A DNA stretch of 64,000 nt, from contig JAOPXL010000112.1 of assembly GCA_025965175.1 (NCBI GenBank), forward strand, positions 1 through 64,000. The letters are read 5' to 3'. Each line of letters opens with the position of its first letter. The stretch's first letter is position 1. This stretch comes from Aeromicrobium sp. (GTDB taxonomy: Bacteria > Actinomycetota > Actinomycetes > Propionibacteriales > Nocardioidaceae). Position numbers and translations under genes: made by a program. The notes under the pieces are model-generated. The model did no database searches and was not told the DNA's origin. It worked only from the letters and a program-made list of their open reading frames with translations. Positions 14,836-21,795 of this stretch are shown piece by piece.

Positions 14836-16671
14836 ATGGCACGCACCTTGGTGGGTCTCGACATCGGCAGCTCTGGCCTGCGGGCCGGGGAGTTCTCGGC
14901 AGGCAGCCGAAGGCTTCGTCTTCGCAGATTCGCAGAGCTGAGGCTTCCCCCGGGGGTCGTGCGTGCCGGGATGGTCGTCGACCCTGACGCTCTCACCGCT
15001 GCACTCGCCGAGCTGTGGTCGATCGGGCGGTTCCGGAGCAAGACGGTCGTGCTGGGAGTGGCCAACGCCGGCGTCCTGGTGAGACAGATGGACCTGGACT
15101 GGATGGCCCCGGCCGACTTCGGCAGGGCACTGCGCTATCAGGTCGAGGATGCGCTGCCGATGGCGGTGGACGACGCCAATCTCGACTACCACCTGCTCGA
15201 CGACCTGGAGCTCAAGGGCGAGGACGGCACACCCCGGCGCGTGGCGCGCGTGCTCCTCGTGGCCGCCGCTCGGGAGATGGTGGACGCGTTCGTGGGGGCG
15301 GTGGACCGCGCGGGCCTCCGCGCCGTGAGCGTCGACCTGGTGCCGTTCGCGCTCGTCCGGTCGGCGCTGATGTGCTTGCCGTCGGAGCCGGATGAGACGG
15401 CTCCGCTGGAGGCGTTGGTCGACATCGGTTTCGACGTCGTGACCTTGGTGGTGCATCAGGGCGGCAAGCCGCGCTACGTGCGGATGCTGCCCGGGGTGGG
15501 CAGCGACGCCATGTCACAGGCCATTCAGGAACGCTACGACTGGACGTGGGACGAAGCTGAACGGACCAAGGTGGTCGTCGGGCTGCCCGGCCACGCGTCC
15601 GTGAAGCCGGAGGTCCCCCGCGCGGACGGGCTGGACCACCCCGCCCAACGCGTCGTGGCCGCTGAGGCCGAGGCGCTGGCTGCCGAGATCGCGACGACCC
15701 TGGACTACGTGCGTGACGCAGACAGTCCCGAGCTGGCACGGGTCCTGCTCGCGGGCGCGGGCAGTCGGCTCGGTGGCCTGCCGCAGCTGTTCGAGAAGAG
15801 GCTCGGCGTCCCGGTGGAGCAGATGGCGCTCACCGATCGGGTGCGGACCGCCGGCCGCGGCCGGGACACCGAGATCGACGACACGTCCCTGATGATCCCG
15901 GCCGGTCTGTGTCTGCGGGCCGGGGCCACCCGAGGCGCGGAGGCGAAGCGGAATCCGGTCGCGGCCGTCCTGCCGTCGGTCAACCTGCTCTCCCCGTGGT
16001 CGTTCGGACGCATCGCTGTCCGACGTCTGCGGATACGTTTTGCGGTCGGCTGTCTCGTGCTCGTGTCCGTCGCCACCGCTGGCTGGGGCCTCCAGGTGAT
16101 GCGCGTCGGTGACGCCGACGCGTTGCTGAGGGTAGAGACGGCCGAGACGACCCGGCTCACCGAACGCACCAACGTCCTGCAACCGGTCAAGACCTTCGTT
16201 GCCGGTGTCGAGCAGCAGAAGGTGACCATCTCGAAGACCATGGCCTCCGAGATCTACTTCTCCAAGGTGCTGCGGTCCATGAGCGATGCAGCACCCTCCG
16301 GTGTCGTGCTGGACTCGCTCGCCGTGACGCTGGCCCCACCGGCGCCGGCGCCCGCCCCCGCCAAAGGTTCGAAGGACAAGTCACCGGCCGCCGTGCCGGC
16401 CACGCCGTCCCCATGTCCGGGGCCCGACCCGTTCCAGACCCGCACGGTAGTGGGGTGTATCACCCTGTCCGGCACTGCCGGCAGTCGCGCCGCGGTGGGC
16501 GCCCTCGTCGTTGCGCTCCGGGCCGACGACTCGTTCGTGGAGCCGTTCATCTCCACCACTACCACCGCTGACGCCACGAAGGTCACCTTCAGTGGATCGG
16601 TTGGGCTGTCCAAGAAGGTCTTCAGCTCGCGCTACGCCAAGCTCGACCAGCTGTTGAGCGGGAAGGACTGA
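14836..16671 (+). CDS. pilM: PilM-PilN fusion protein
   Basis: The 611-residue protein joins two pilus proteins. Residues 1 to about 370 are PilM: an actin-like fold with VGLDIGSSGLRAGEF, GVANAGVLVRQMDL, RYQVEDALPM, LVDIGFDVVTLVV and LLAGAGSRLGGLP. From about 380 the PilN part begins with PSVNLLSPW, matching the INLLP peptide by which separate PilN binds PilM. A membrane helix (FAVGCLVLVSVATAGWGLQVM) and a coiled-coil/periplasmic-type domain follow. The ATG at 14836 has AAGGA just upstream. In most species these are two genes. The fusion would fix the cytoplasmic ring protein to its membrane partner. pilO follows after 2 bases. Confidence 0.88.
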   Translation: MARTLVGLDIGSSGLRAGEFSAGSRRLRLRRFAELRLPPGVVRAGMVVDPDALTAALAELWSIGRFRSKTVVLGVANAGVLVRQMDLDWMAPADFGRALRYQVEDALPMAVDDANLDYHLLDDLELKGEDGTPRRVARVLLVAAAREMVDAFVGAVDRAGLRAVSVDLVPFALVRSALMCLPSEPDETAPLEALVDIGFDVVTLVVHQGGKPRYVRMLPGVGSDAMSQAIQERYDWTWDEAERTKVVVGLPGHASVKPEVPRADGLDHPAQRVVAAEAEALAAEIATTLDYVRDADSPELARVLLAGAGSRLGGLPQLFEKRLGVPVEQMALTDRVRTAGRGRDTEIDDTSLMIPAGLCLRAGATRGAEAKRNPVAAVLPSVNLLSPWSFGRIAVRRLRIRFAVGCLVLVSVATAGWGLQVMRVGDADALLRVETAETTRLTERTNVLQPVKTFVAGVEQQKVTISKTMASEIYFSKVLRSMSDAAPSGVVLDSLAVTLAPPAPAPAPAKGSKDKSPAAVPATPSPCPGPDPFQTRTVVGCITLSGTAGSRAAVGALVVALRADDSFVEPFISTTTTADATKVTFSGSVGLSKKVFSSRYAKLDQLLSGKD

Positions 16672-16673
16672 CC

Positions 16674-17309
16674 ATGCAGCTCCACACGCCTCGCGCGACC
16701 ACGATCATCGGGGTCGCGTCTCTGCTCCTGATCGCTGCCGTGTCCTGGATCGTGGTGATCGGCCCGGAGATGTCGCGGCTGTCCGCGGTGCGCACCCAGA
16801 TCCAGGACACCAGGGACCAGAACGCCCTCCTCCAGGTACAGCTCGCGAGACTCGTGAAGCAGTCGAAGGATCTCGACGACGTGCGGGGGACGGCCGAGGC
16901 GCTCGCCGCCAAGTTCCCGCCCACCGCGGACCAGCCTGGACTGTTCGAGGCCGTGACGGAGGCTGCGGTCGACGCCGGCATCGGTGCGGACGGCATCACC
17001 ACCCTTGCTCCCAGCCCACCCGTCACGGGTGGCGACCCCGCCGCAGGCGTGGCGGCGCAGCAGCCGACGAAGGGTGGCCAGCTGGCCCGCCAGGCCGTGT
17101 CGATCTCCATTGAGGGCAGCTACCAAAAGACGCTTCGACTGCTGGACAACCTCGAGCAGATGTCGCGGGCCTACCTGGTCACGTCGGTGTCCCTGAACGG
17201 CGGAGCGGAGGATGGGTTCACCACGACCCTGACCGGCGACATGTTCGTGATGCCGCCTCTGACGGACCCGGGTGACGTCGACCAGGACGCTGTCCCTTCG
17301 GCCGGCTGA
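16674..17309 (+). CDS. pilO: PilO-like pilus alignment protein
   Basis: The 211-residue bitopic protein has one N-terminal helix (TTIIGVASLLLIAAVSWIVVIGP). A coiled coil follows (about residues 35-75, RLSAVRTQIQDTRDQNALLQVQLARL), then a compact domain with SYQKTLRLLDNLEQMSRAYLVTSV. This is the PilO layout, and the YQKTLRLLDNLE helix is typical. It starts 2 bases after the pilM-pilN stop. It would pair with the PilN half of the upstream fusion. Confidence 0.85.
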   Translation: MQLHTPRATTIIGVASLLLIAAVSWIVVIGPEMSRLSAVRTQIQDTRDQNALLQVQLARLVKQSKDLDDVRGTAEALAAKFPPTADQPGLFEAVTEAAVDAGIGADGITTLAPSPPVTGGDPAAGVAAQQPTKGGQLARQAVSISIEGSYQKTLRLLDNLEQMSRAYLVTSVSLNGGAEDGFTTTLTGDMFVMPPLTDPGDVDQDAVPSAG

Positions 17310-17336
17310 CCAACCGGAAAATCGACCGCCAGCCCT

Positions 17337-17364
17337 TCAGAGCACCCCGCGACCCTGCCGATAC
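17337..17364 (+). promoter_or_regulatory. WhiG-type promoter of the 17400-19892 genes
   Basis: TCAGA (17337-17341), a 15-base spacer, GCCGATAC (17357-17364). The -35 differs from the other four copies at two bases. The predicted start is about 30 bases before the ATG at 17400. It sits in the 90-base gap after pilO. Confidence 0.5.
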
Positions 17365-17399
17365 ACCGGTTGACCGACCTGGAGACGAAAGGACTACCG

Positions 17400-18254
17400 A
17401 TGGGGGACCTCCACCTTCCTCTGCTCACGCTTCTTCTGGTCGTGCTGGCCGCTCTGTTGGTGCTGGCAGCTGTGAAGCGTCGTCGTCCGGCCCTTGCTGA
17501 TGACGGTTCGTCCGACGTCGTGGCGTCCCGTGAGCAGGGCCCCGTTCGGCGAGCCCCTGGTCGCCACTCCGCCGTGCTCCCTGTCTCCTCGGGCGGCCTG
17601 CTCCGCCAGCTGGTCCCACTCGCGGTGAGGCGCGGTCATCTGCCAGATGTCACTCCTCGGCTCGTGCCGACACCGACCGACCCGGTCGATGACGTCGCGG
17701 TGCTGGAGGCCCCGGTAGGGCGCGAGCAGGACATGGGGACGGACGCAGTCCCACGGTCCTCCGAGGTCGACGACACCGTCGCGGCGGCCGAGGACGTCCA
17801 CCTCTACCGACGACGGGTGAACGCCACCATCCAGGCGATGAGCCGGCGTATCGAGCCGGGCGAGCCTCCCGAGCTGGTCGAGGCACGCATGCTCGCGGCA
17901 GTGGACCGGCTGGACGGACCGGTCGGGTTCGTCCGACCCACACTCAGCCCCTCCGGGCCCCCTCGTTCGGGGCATGAGCTCGGTCCCGTGCCGCAGACCG
18001 AGTCGCCCGCCAGCCCCGTGGGACTGCCCTCGGCGCAGGTCGCGGGCGAGCGGGATGTCGGCCACGTGCCTCCGCCGGCTGGCCTGCCGCCGACCTCACA
18101 GGAGGCGGCGCCGACCGAAGAGCTGGAGGCGGCCGAGGTGCACGATGAGGCGTCCTTGGTCGAGGATGCGGAAGTCGTTCTGCCTGTACCGCCCTTGCCG
18201 CCTTCGGACGATCCCCGTAGGCGTGGCCTCCGGCGGCGTGGCAAGGCCGGCTGA
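17400..18254 (+). CDS. uncharacterised bitopic protein of the pilus operon
   Basis: The 284-residue protein is not recognised. It has one N-terminal membrane helix (LPLLTLLLVVLAALLVLAAV) followed by Arg-rich KRRRP, which predicts a cytoplasmic bulk. The middle contains a helix of about 45 residues (VHLYRRRVNATIQAMSRRIE). The C-terminal third is Pro/Glu-rich and ends in a basic tail (RRRGLRRRGKAG). The ATG at 17400 has AAAGGA 6 bases upstream. The position after pilO is where PilP lies in diderm loci, but this is not a PilP by sequence. It may be a cytoplasmic-side scaffold (inference). Confidence 0.7.
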   Translation: MGDLHLPLLTLLLVVLAALLVLAAVKRRRPALADDGSSDVVASREQGPVRRAPGRHSAVLPVSSGGLLRQLVPLAVRRGHLPDVTPRLVPTPTDPVDDVAVLEAPVGREQDMGTDAVPRSSEVDDTVAAAEDVHLYRRRVNATIQAMSRRIEPGEPPELVEARMLAAVDRLDGPVGFVRPTLSPSGPPRSGHELGPVPQTESPASPVGLPSAQVAGERDVGHVPPPAGLPPTSQEAAPTEELEAAEVHDEASLVEDAEVVLPVPPLPPSDDPRRRGLRRRGKAG

Positions 18255-18273
18255 CACCGAAGTGGAGCACGCC

Positions 18274-19092
18274 ATGAACGCCCCCTCGACCCGAAGCGCC
18301 GAGAGCGACGACGTCGCCGCCGCTGGTCACCGCGAGCTCCTCGAGCTGCTCGAGGGCTACGCATCCCTGTCGCGCGACTACGCCGACGCTCGGGAGCCCC
18401 GGCTGGCGCTGCTCGCGATGTGGGCAGCGGACGTCCACGTGCTGCAGCTGCTGCTGCTGGAGAGCGGGCTCGACAGGGCCCCCGACCCGTCCGCGCAGCT
18501 GGCAGGAGTGGGGAATGCGGTGAACAGGTCGCTGAGCGGGATCAGCCCGGAAGGCGTGACCCCGCGCCAGCTCCTCGAGCGGTCACGAGAGGCCATGGTC
18601 GCCACCTTCGATCCGTCCGTCCACGCCCTGCTGGTGAACCGGTTCCAGTCCTTGAGCCACCTCGATGCCGTGGAGGGTCTGGAAGTCGATTCGCCGGACT
18701 CGGCGATCGAGCGAAGGCTCGACGGACGGACGTGCGAACAGCTCGTCGCGGACCTCGAGGCCACGGCCGACGAGTGCGTGGCCGTGGCCGGGGCAATGGT
18801 CGTCGCAGATGACCTGAAGGGTTCGCTGCGCCAGATGCACCATGCCGATCTCGCCACCTTCGAGGCGTTCCTGCTGCGCACGGCGATGGAGTCCGGTGAC
18901 CAGACCCTGGCATCGGTCGACCTGAGCTGGGACCTTGCAGCCCGTGCGTTCGCGGAGCACTCCACGCAGCCCGCCGGCGACGTCGACTTCGCGGCGATGG
19001 TGGTCGCTTGGCGGGAGCAGCTGGTGGTGTTCGGCGGCTGGGCGCAGGCGGCGCGCATGAGGGCATCCTTCCTTCCGGTGCGGGTCCCATGA
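18274..19092 (+). CDS. uncharacterised helical protein of the pilus operon
   Basis: The 272-residue protein has no membrane segment, signal peptide or recognised motif. It is predicted mostly helical (ELLELLEGYASLSRDYAD, LLAMWAADVHVLQLLLLE, ECVAVAGAMVVADDLKGSL). The ATG has GTGGAG 6 bases upstream, 19 bases after the preceding gene, and its stop overlaps pilD (ATGA). The location makes a pilus-related role likely, but nothing in the sequence assigns one. Confidence 0.75.
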   Translation: MNAPSTRSAESDDVAAAGHRELLELLEGYASLSRDYADAREPRLALLAMWAADVHVLQLLLLESGLDRAPDPSAQLAGVGNAVNRSLSGISPEGVTPRQLLERSREAMVATFDPSVHALLVNRFQSLSHLDAVEGLEVDSPDSAIERRLDGRTCEQLVADLEATADECVAVAGAMVVADDLKGSLRQMHHADLATFEAFLLRTAMESGDQTLASVDLSWDLAARAFAEHSTQPAGDVDFAAMVVAWREQLVVFGGWAQAARMRASFLPVRVP

Positions 19093-19892
19093 GCGACCCG
19101 CTGATCCCCATGGGGTTATTCGTCGCGATCGTCGGTGTCCTGGGCCTGGTCGTGGGGTCGTTCCTCAACGTCGTCATCCACCGGGTCCCCATGGGCATGT
19201 CGGTCGTGAGTCCAGGATCGAGCTGTCCGGTCTGCCACTCACCGGTCCGCGCGCACGACAACGTCCCGGTGGTGTCGTGGCTCCTGCTGCGCGGCAGGTG
19301 TCGGGACTGCGCGGCACCGATCGCGGCCCGCTACCCGCTGGTCGAGCTCGCCACGGCCGTCCTCTTCGCGGTGAGCGCCTGGCGCCTCGGGCCCTCCGTG
19401 TACCTCGGCGCCGTTATCGTGCTGATGGCTGGAGGGGTGGCGCTGTTCATGATCGACCTCGATCACCAACGCCTGCCGTTCTCGATCACGGGCCTCGTCG
19501 CGGTGGGTGTCGTGGCGGCCATGGCCGTCGCGGCAGCAGCCGGCAACGCCGGCCACGTCACTCCAGCACTGCTGTCGACCGCCCTGTGGCTCGCGGTGTA
19601 CGGCGGGATCCACCTGGTCACCAGGGGACGTGGCATGGGGCTCGGTGACGTGGCCCTCGCCCCAGTGCTGGGGCTGGTGCTGGGCTGGTCGGGATGGGGT
19701 CCGAGCCTGGTCGGTCTGCTAGCGGGCTTCACGATTGGGGCTGTGGTCGGCGTCGGCCTGCTCGTCTCAGGGCGGGCCGGGGCCCGGTCGCGCGTCCCGC
19801 ACGGTCCGTTCCTGCTCACCGGGGCCGTCGTGGGACTGTTCGTCGGACAGCCGCTCTGGCATGACTACCTGCGCCTGTTCGGGCTCGGCTGA
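19089..19892 (+). CDS. pilD: prepilin peptidase / N-methyltransferase PilD
   Basis: The 267-residue polytopic membrane protein has the A24 peptidase features: the N-terminal VVGSFLNVVIHRVP, and a zinc-type tetracysteine CPVC and CRDC. The catalytic Asp pair is in FMIDLDHQRLP and GMGLGDVALAP. About seven membrane segments are predicted. It cleaves the Gly-Phe bond of the pilin and minor pilins in this window and N-methylates the new N-terminus. It is last in the plus-strand pilus operon, with a 4-base overlap with the gene before. Confidence 0.95.
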   Translation: MSDPLIPMGLFVAIVGVLGLVVGSFLNVVIHRVPMGMSVVSPGSSCPVCHSPVRAHDNVPVVSWLLLRGRCRDCAAPIAARYPLVELATAVLFAVSAWRLGPSVYLGAVIVLMAGGVALFMIDLDHQRLPFSITGLVAVGVVAAMAVAAAAGNAGHVTPALLSTALWLAVYGGIHLVTRGRGMGLGDVALAPVLGLVLGWSGWGPSLVGLLAGFTIGAVVGVGLLVSGRAGARSRVPHGPFLLTGAVVGLFVGQPLWHDYLRLFGLG

Positions 19893-19907
19893 CTCTGGTC
19901 GACCCCA

Positions 19908-19995
19908 GGGCGGTGCACTAGTCGCCTCACCTGGCCGGATAGGGCGACCCATGCACCGCCCACGAGGCGGTAGGGCGACCCATGCACCGTCCACG
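19908..19995. repeat. 25-bp direct repeat with an inverted third copy
   Basis: A 25-base sequence, TAGGGCGACCCATGCACCG plus six more bases, occurs at 19940-19964 and again at 19971-19995 with one mismatch. An imperfect inverted copy (GGGCGGTGCA...GTCGCC) lies at 19908-19926. It can fold into alternative hairpins between the convergent ends of pilD and the membrane protein gene. It is probably a terminator or a small dispersed intergenic repeat. Confidence 0.5.
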
Positions 19996-20361
19996 TCAGA
20001 CGCGCGAGTGCCGCGGGACTTCCTGACGGAGCGCCACGAAGCCCGCCAGGATCGCCACGACCTCGGACAGTGCTGCCGCCATCACCCAGCCGCCGCTCCA
20101 CACCTCGTTCGTGCCGAACAGGCCGACCGTGGTGGAGAGGATGAAGGCACCGAGCGTCGATGCCCCGAACCCGACGGCCAGGAACAGCGGGATCCAGCTG
20201 TTCCAGCGCAGCAGGAGGATCGTGATCACGATCCCGGCGCTGGCGTTGACCATGAACGCCGGGCCGATGACGTGGATGTGGCGGAACCCGTCGATCCACA
20301 GCCAGAGGTGGACGAAGGCCGAGACCAGAACTCCGGCCGCAGTCAGGATGCGCATTGTCAT
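19996..20361 (-). CDS. small four-helix membrane protein, SigL-controlled
   Basis: The 121-residue protein has four predicted membrane helices: ILTAAGVLVSAFVHLWLWI, FMVNASAGIVITILLL, WIPLFLAVGFGASTLGAFIL and [20 protein letters not shown]. There are no catalytic motifs. Similar small proteins are common in actinobacteria without assigned function. GGAGAACACC precedes the ATG. A SigL-type promoter 50-75 bases upstream faces this gene, and sigL lies divergently next to it. It is therefore likely part of the envelope or redox response governed by that sigma factor (inference). Confidence 0.8.
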   Translation of the reverse strand: MTMRILTAAGVLVSAFVHLWLWIDGFRHIHVIGPAFMVNASAGIVITILLLRWNSWIPLFLAVGFGASTLGAFILSTTVGLFGTNEVWSGGWVMAAALSEVVAILAGFVALRQEVPRHSRV

Positions 20362-20411
20362 GGTGTTCTCCGTTCGTCGAGGGAATCCCGCAGAGCGGGC
20401 CTCTTCTTGTA

Positions 20412-20439
20412 GGCACGTGTCCGGGGGCCCGCCGGTTCA
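20412..20439 (-). promoter_or_regulatory. SigL-type promoter (small membrane protein gene)
   Basis: On the minus strand: TGAACC (20439-20434), a 16-base spacer, CGTGCC (20417-20412). It has the same architecture as the copies at 20557, 24110 and 24160. It matches the mycobacterial SigL promoter TGAACC-N16-CGTGTC. Confidence 0.65.
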
Positions 20440-20556
20440 GTCCCCTCCACAGCCGCCACCGCCGTGCACCGAGTCTTGATCCCGGCGGCCGGCCAGGCGT
20501 ATAGGTGGGACGAGGGGACTGGGCAGGACCACGAGGCGACCGGCACGTGATCCGAC

Positions 20557-20584
20557 TGAACCTTTTGGCTCCGTCTGTCGTGTC
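20557..20584 (+). promoter_or_regulatory. SigL-type autoregulatory promoter of sigL-rslA
   Basis: TGAACC (20557-20562), a 16-base spacer, CGTGTC (20579-20584). It lies 18 bases before the sigL GTG, the arrangement expected for an autoregulated ECF sigma factor. Confidence 0.65.
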
Positions 20585-20601
20585 GTTCGGTAGGAGGCGC
20601 C

Positions 20602-21114
20602 GTGTCCGACAACCAGGTCGAGCTGATGCAGCGGCTGCACGCCGAGCACGCGGCGGCGCTGTGGGGCTATTGCGTGCGCCTGACCGGCAACGACCGGGCC
20701 CGCGCCGAGGACGTCGTGCAGGAGACCCTGCTGCGGGCCTGGCGGCACCCGTCCGTGCTCGACGAGAGCCGGGGGTCAGTGCGCGCGTGGTTGTTCACCG
20801 TCGCGCGCCACATCGTGATCGACCAGTGGCGTGCGCACCGCGCCCACGGCGAGTACGCGGTCGCGGACGTTCCCGAGGTTGCCGATCCGGTCGACCGCAC
20901 GGACCAGCAGCTGCTGTCGTGGGTCGTGGCCGACGCCCTCCTGACGCTGTCCGCCGAGCATCGTGCCGTCCTCGTGGACTGCTACTACCGTGGCCTGCCG
21001 GTGGCGGAGGCGGCGCGGCACCTCGACGTACCGGAGGGCACCGTGAAGTCCCGGACCCACTACGCGCTGCGCGCACTGCGGCTGGCCCTCGAGGAGATGG
21101 GGGTCGGCGCATGA
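20602..21114 (+). CDS. sigL: ECF RNA polymerase sigma factor, SigL-like
   Basis: The 170-residue ECF sigma factor has region 2 (YCVRLTGNDRARAEDVVQETLLRAW, then VRAWLFTVARHIVIDQWR) and region 4 (LSAEHRAVLVDCYYRGLPVAEAA, then VPEGTVKSRTHYALRALRLALEEMGV). The closest resemblance I recall is mycobacterial SigL, including the C-terminal RALRLxLxELGV. The GTG start has GGAGG 4 bases upstream. Four TGAACC-N16-CGTG[T/C]C promoters nearby fit the SigL consensus. It is co-transcribed and overlapping (ATGA) with a zinc anti-sigma gene. Confidence 0.88.
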   Translation: MSDNQVELMQRLHAEHAAALWGYCVRLTGNDRARAEDVVQETLLRAWRHPSVLDESRGSVRAWLFTVARHIVIDQWRAHRAHGEYAVADVPEVADPVDRTDQQLLSWVVADALLTLSAEHRAVLVDCYYRGLPVAEAARHLDVPEGTVKSRTHYALRALRLALEEMGVGA

Positions 21115-21791
21115 GCTGCGACTTCGCCCACTTCGACGGCTCCTATGTCCTGGGCTCGCTCTCCCCGACCGATCGACAGGAGTTCGAGCAGCACCTCGAC
21201 GACTGCGCCGGGTGCGCTCAGTCGGTCCGGGAGCTCGCCGGCCTACCGGGCCTGCTGGCCCGGGTCCACCCGGACGTCCTCGACCTGCCCTCCGACCCGG
21301 TGCCCGAGACGCTGCTGCCGGGTCTGGTCCGGGAGGTGCGACGGACCCACCGTCGCCGCACGCGTGTCGCGGCGGGGCTGGCAGCCGCAGTTGTCGTGAC
21401 GATCGCCGCAGGCACCGCAGCAGTCGTCAACGACGAGGAGGGCCCCGCCTCGCCTCCCAGCGCCAGCGCCAGCGCCGGGGTGGCTATGACCCCCGTCCAG
21501 CAGAGCCAGGTCACAGCGCGTGTGGCGCTCGAGACGGTGCCGTGGGGGACCCGACTGACGATGACCTGCAGCTATGCGGGACTGGACGAGTACGCGACGC
21601 CGGCACCCACCGGCTACGCCATGTTCGTCCACACCCGCGACGGGGACACTGAGCAGGTGGCCACCTGGAAGCCGATCCCCGGCAGGACCATGACGCTCGC
21701 CGCAGCGACCGCCGCCCAGCGCAAGGACATCACCTCCGTGGAGGTGCGCACGACGGACGGCACCACGGTGCTGACATCGGCAGGGACCTGA
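21111..21791 (+). CDS. rslA: membrane anti-sigma factor with zinc motif, RslA-like
   Basis: The 226-residue protein has an N-terminal zinc anti-sigma domain. It includes SYVLGSLSPTDRQEFEQHLDDCAGC, carrying the H-x3-C-x2-C motif. One membrane helix follows (about residues 85-105, VAAGLAAAVVVTIAAGTAAVV), then an extracytoplasmic domain with WGTRLTMTCSY. The layout matches RslA, which binds SigL and releases it under oxidising conditions in mycobacteria. It overlaps sigL by 4 bases. The extracytoplasmic part has one visible Cys. It would hold SigL inactive until a redox or envelope signal. Confidence 0.87.
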   Translation: MSCDFAHFDGSYVLGSLSPTDRQEFEQHLDDCAGCAQSVRELAGLPGLLARVHPDVLDLPSDPVPETLLPGLVREVRRTHRRRTRVAAGLAAAVVVTIAAGTAAVVNDEEGPASPPSASASAGVAMTPVQQSQVTARVALETVPWGTRLTMTCSYAGLDEYATPAPTGYAMFVHTRDGDTEQVATWKPIPGRTMTLAAATAAQRKDITSVEVRTTDGTTVLTSAGT

Positions 21792-21795
21792 CGGT

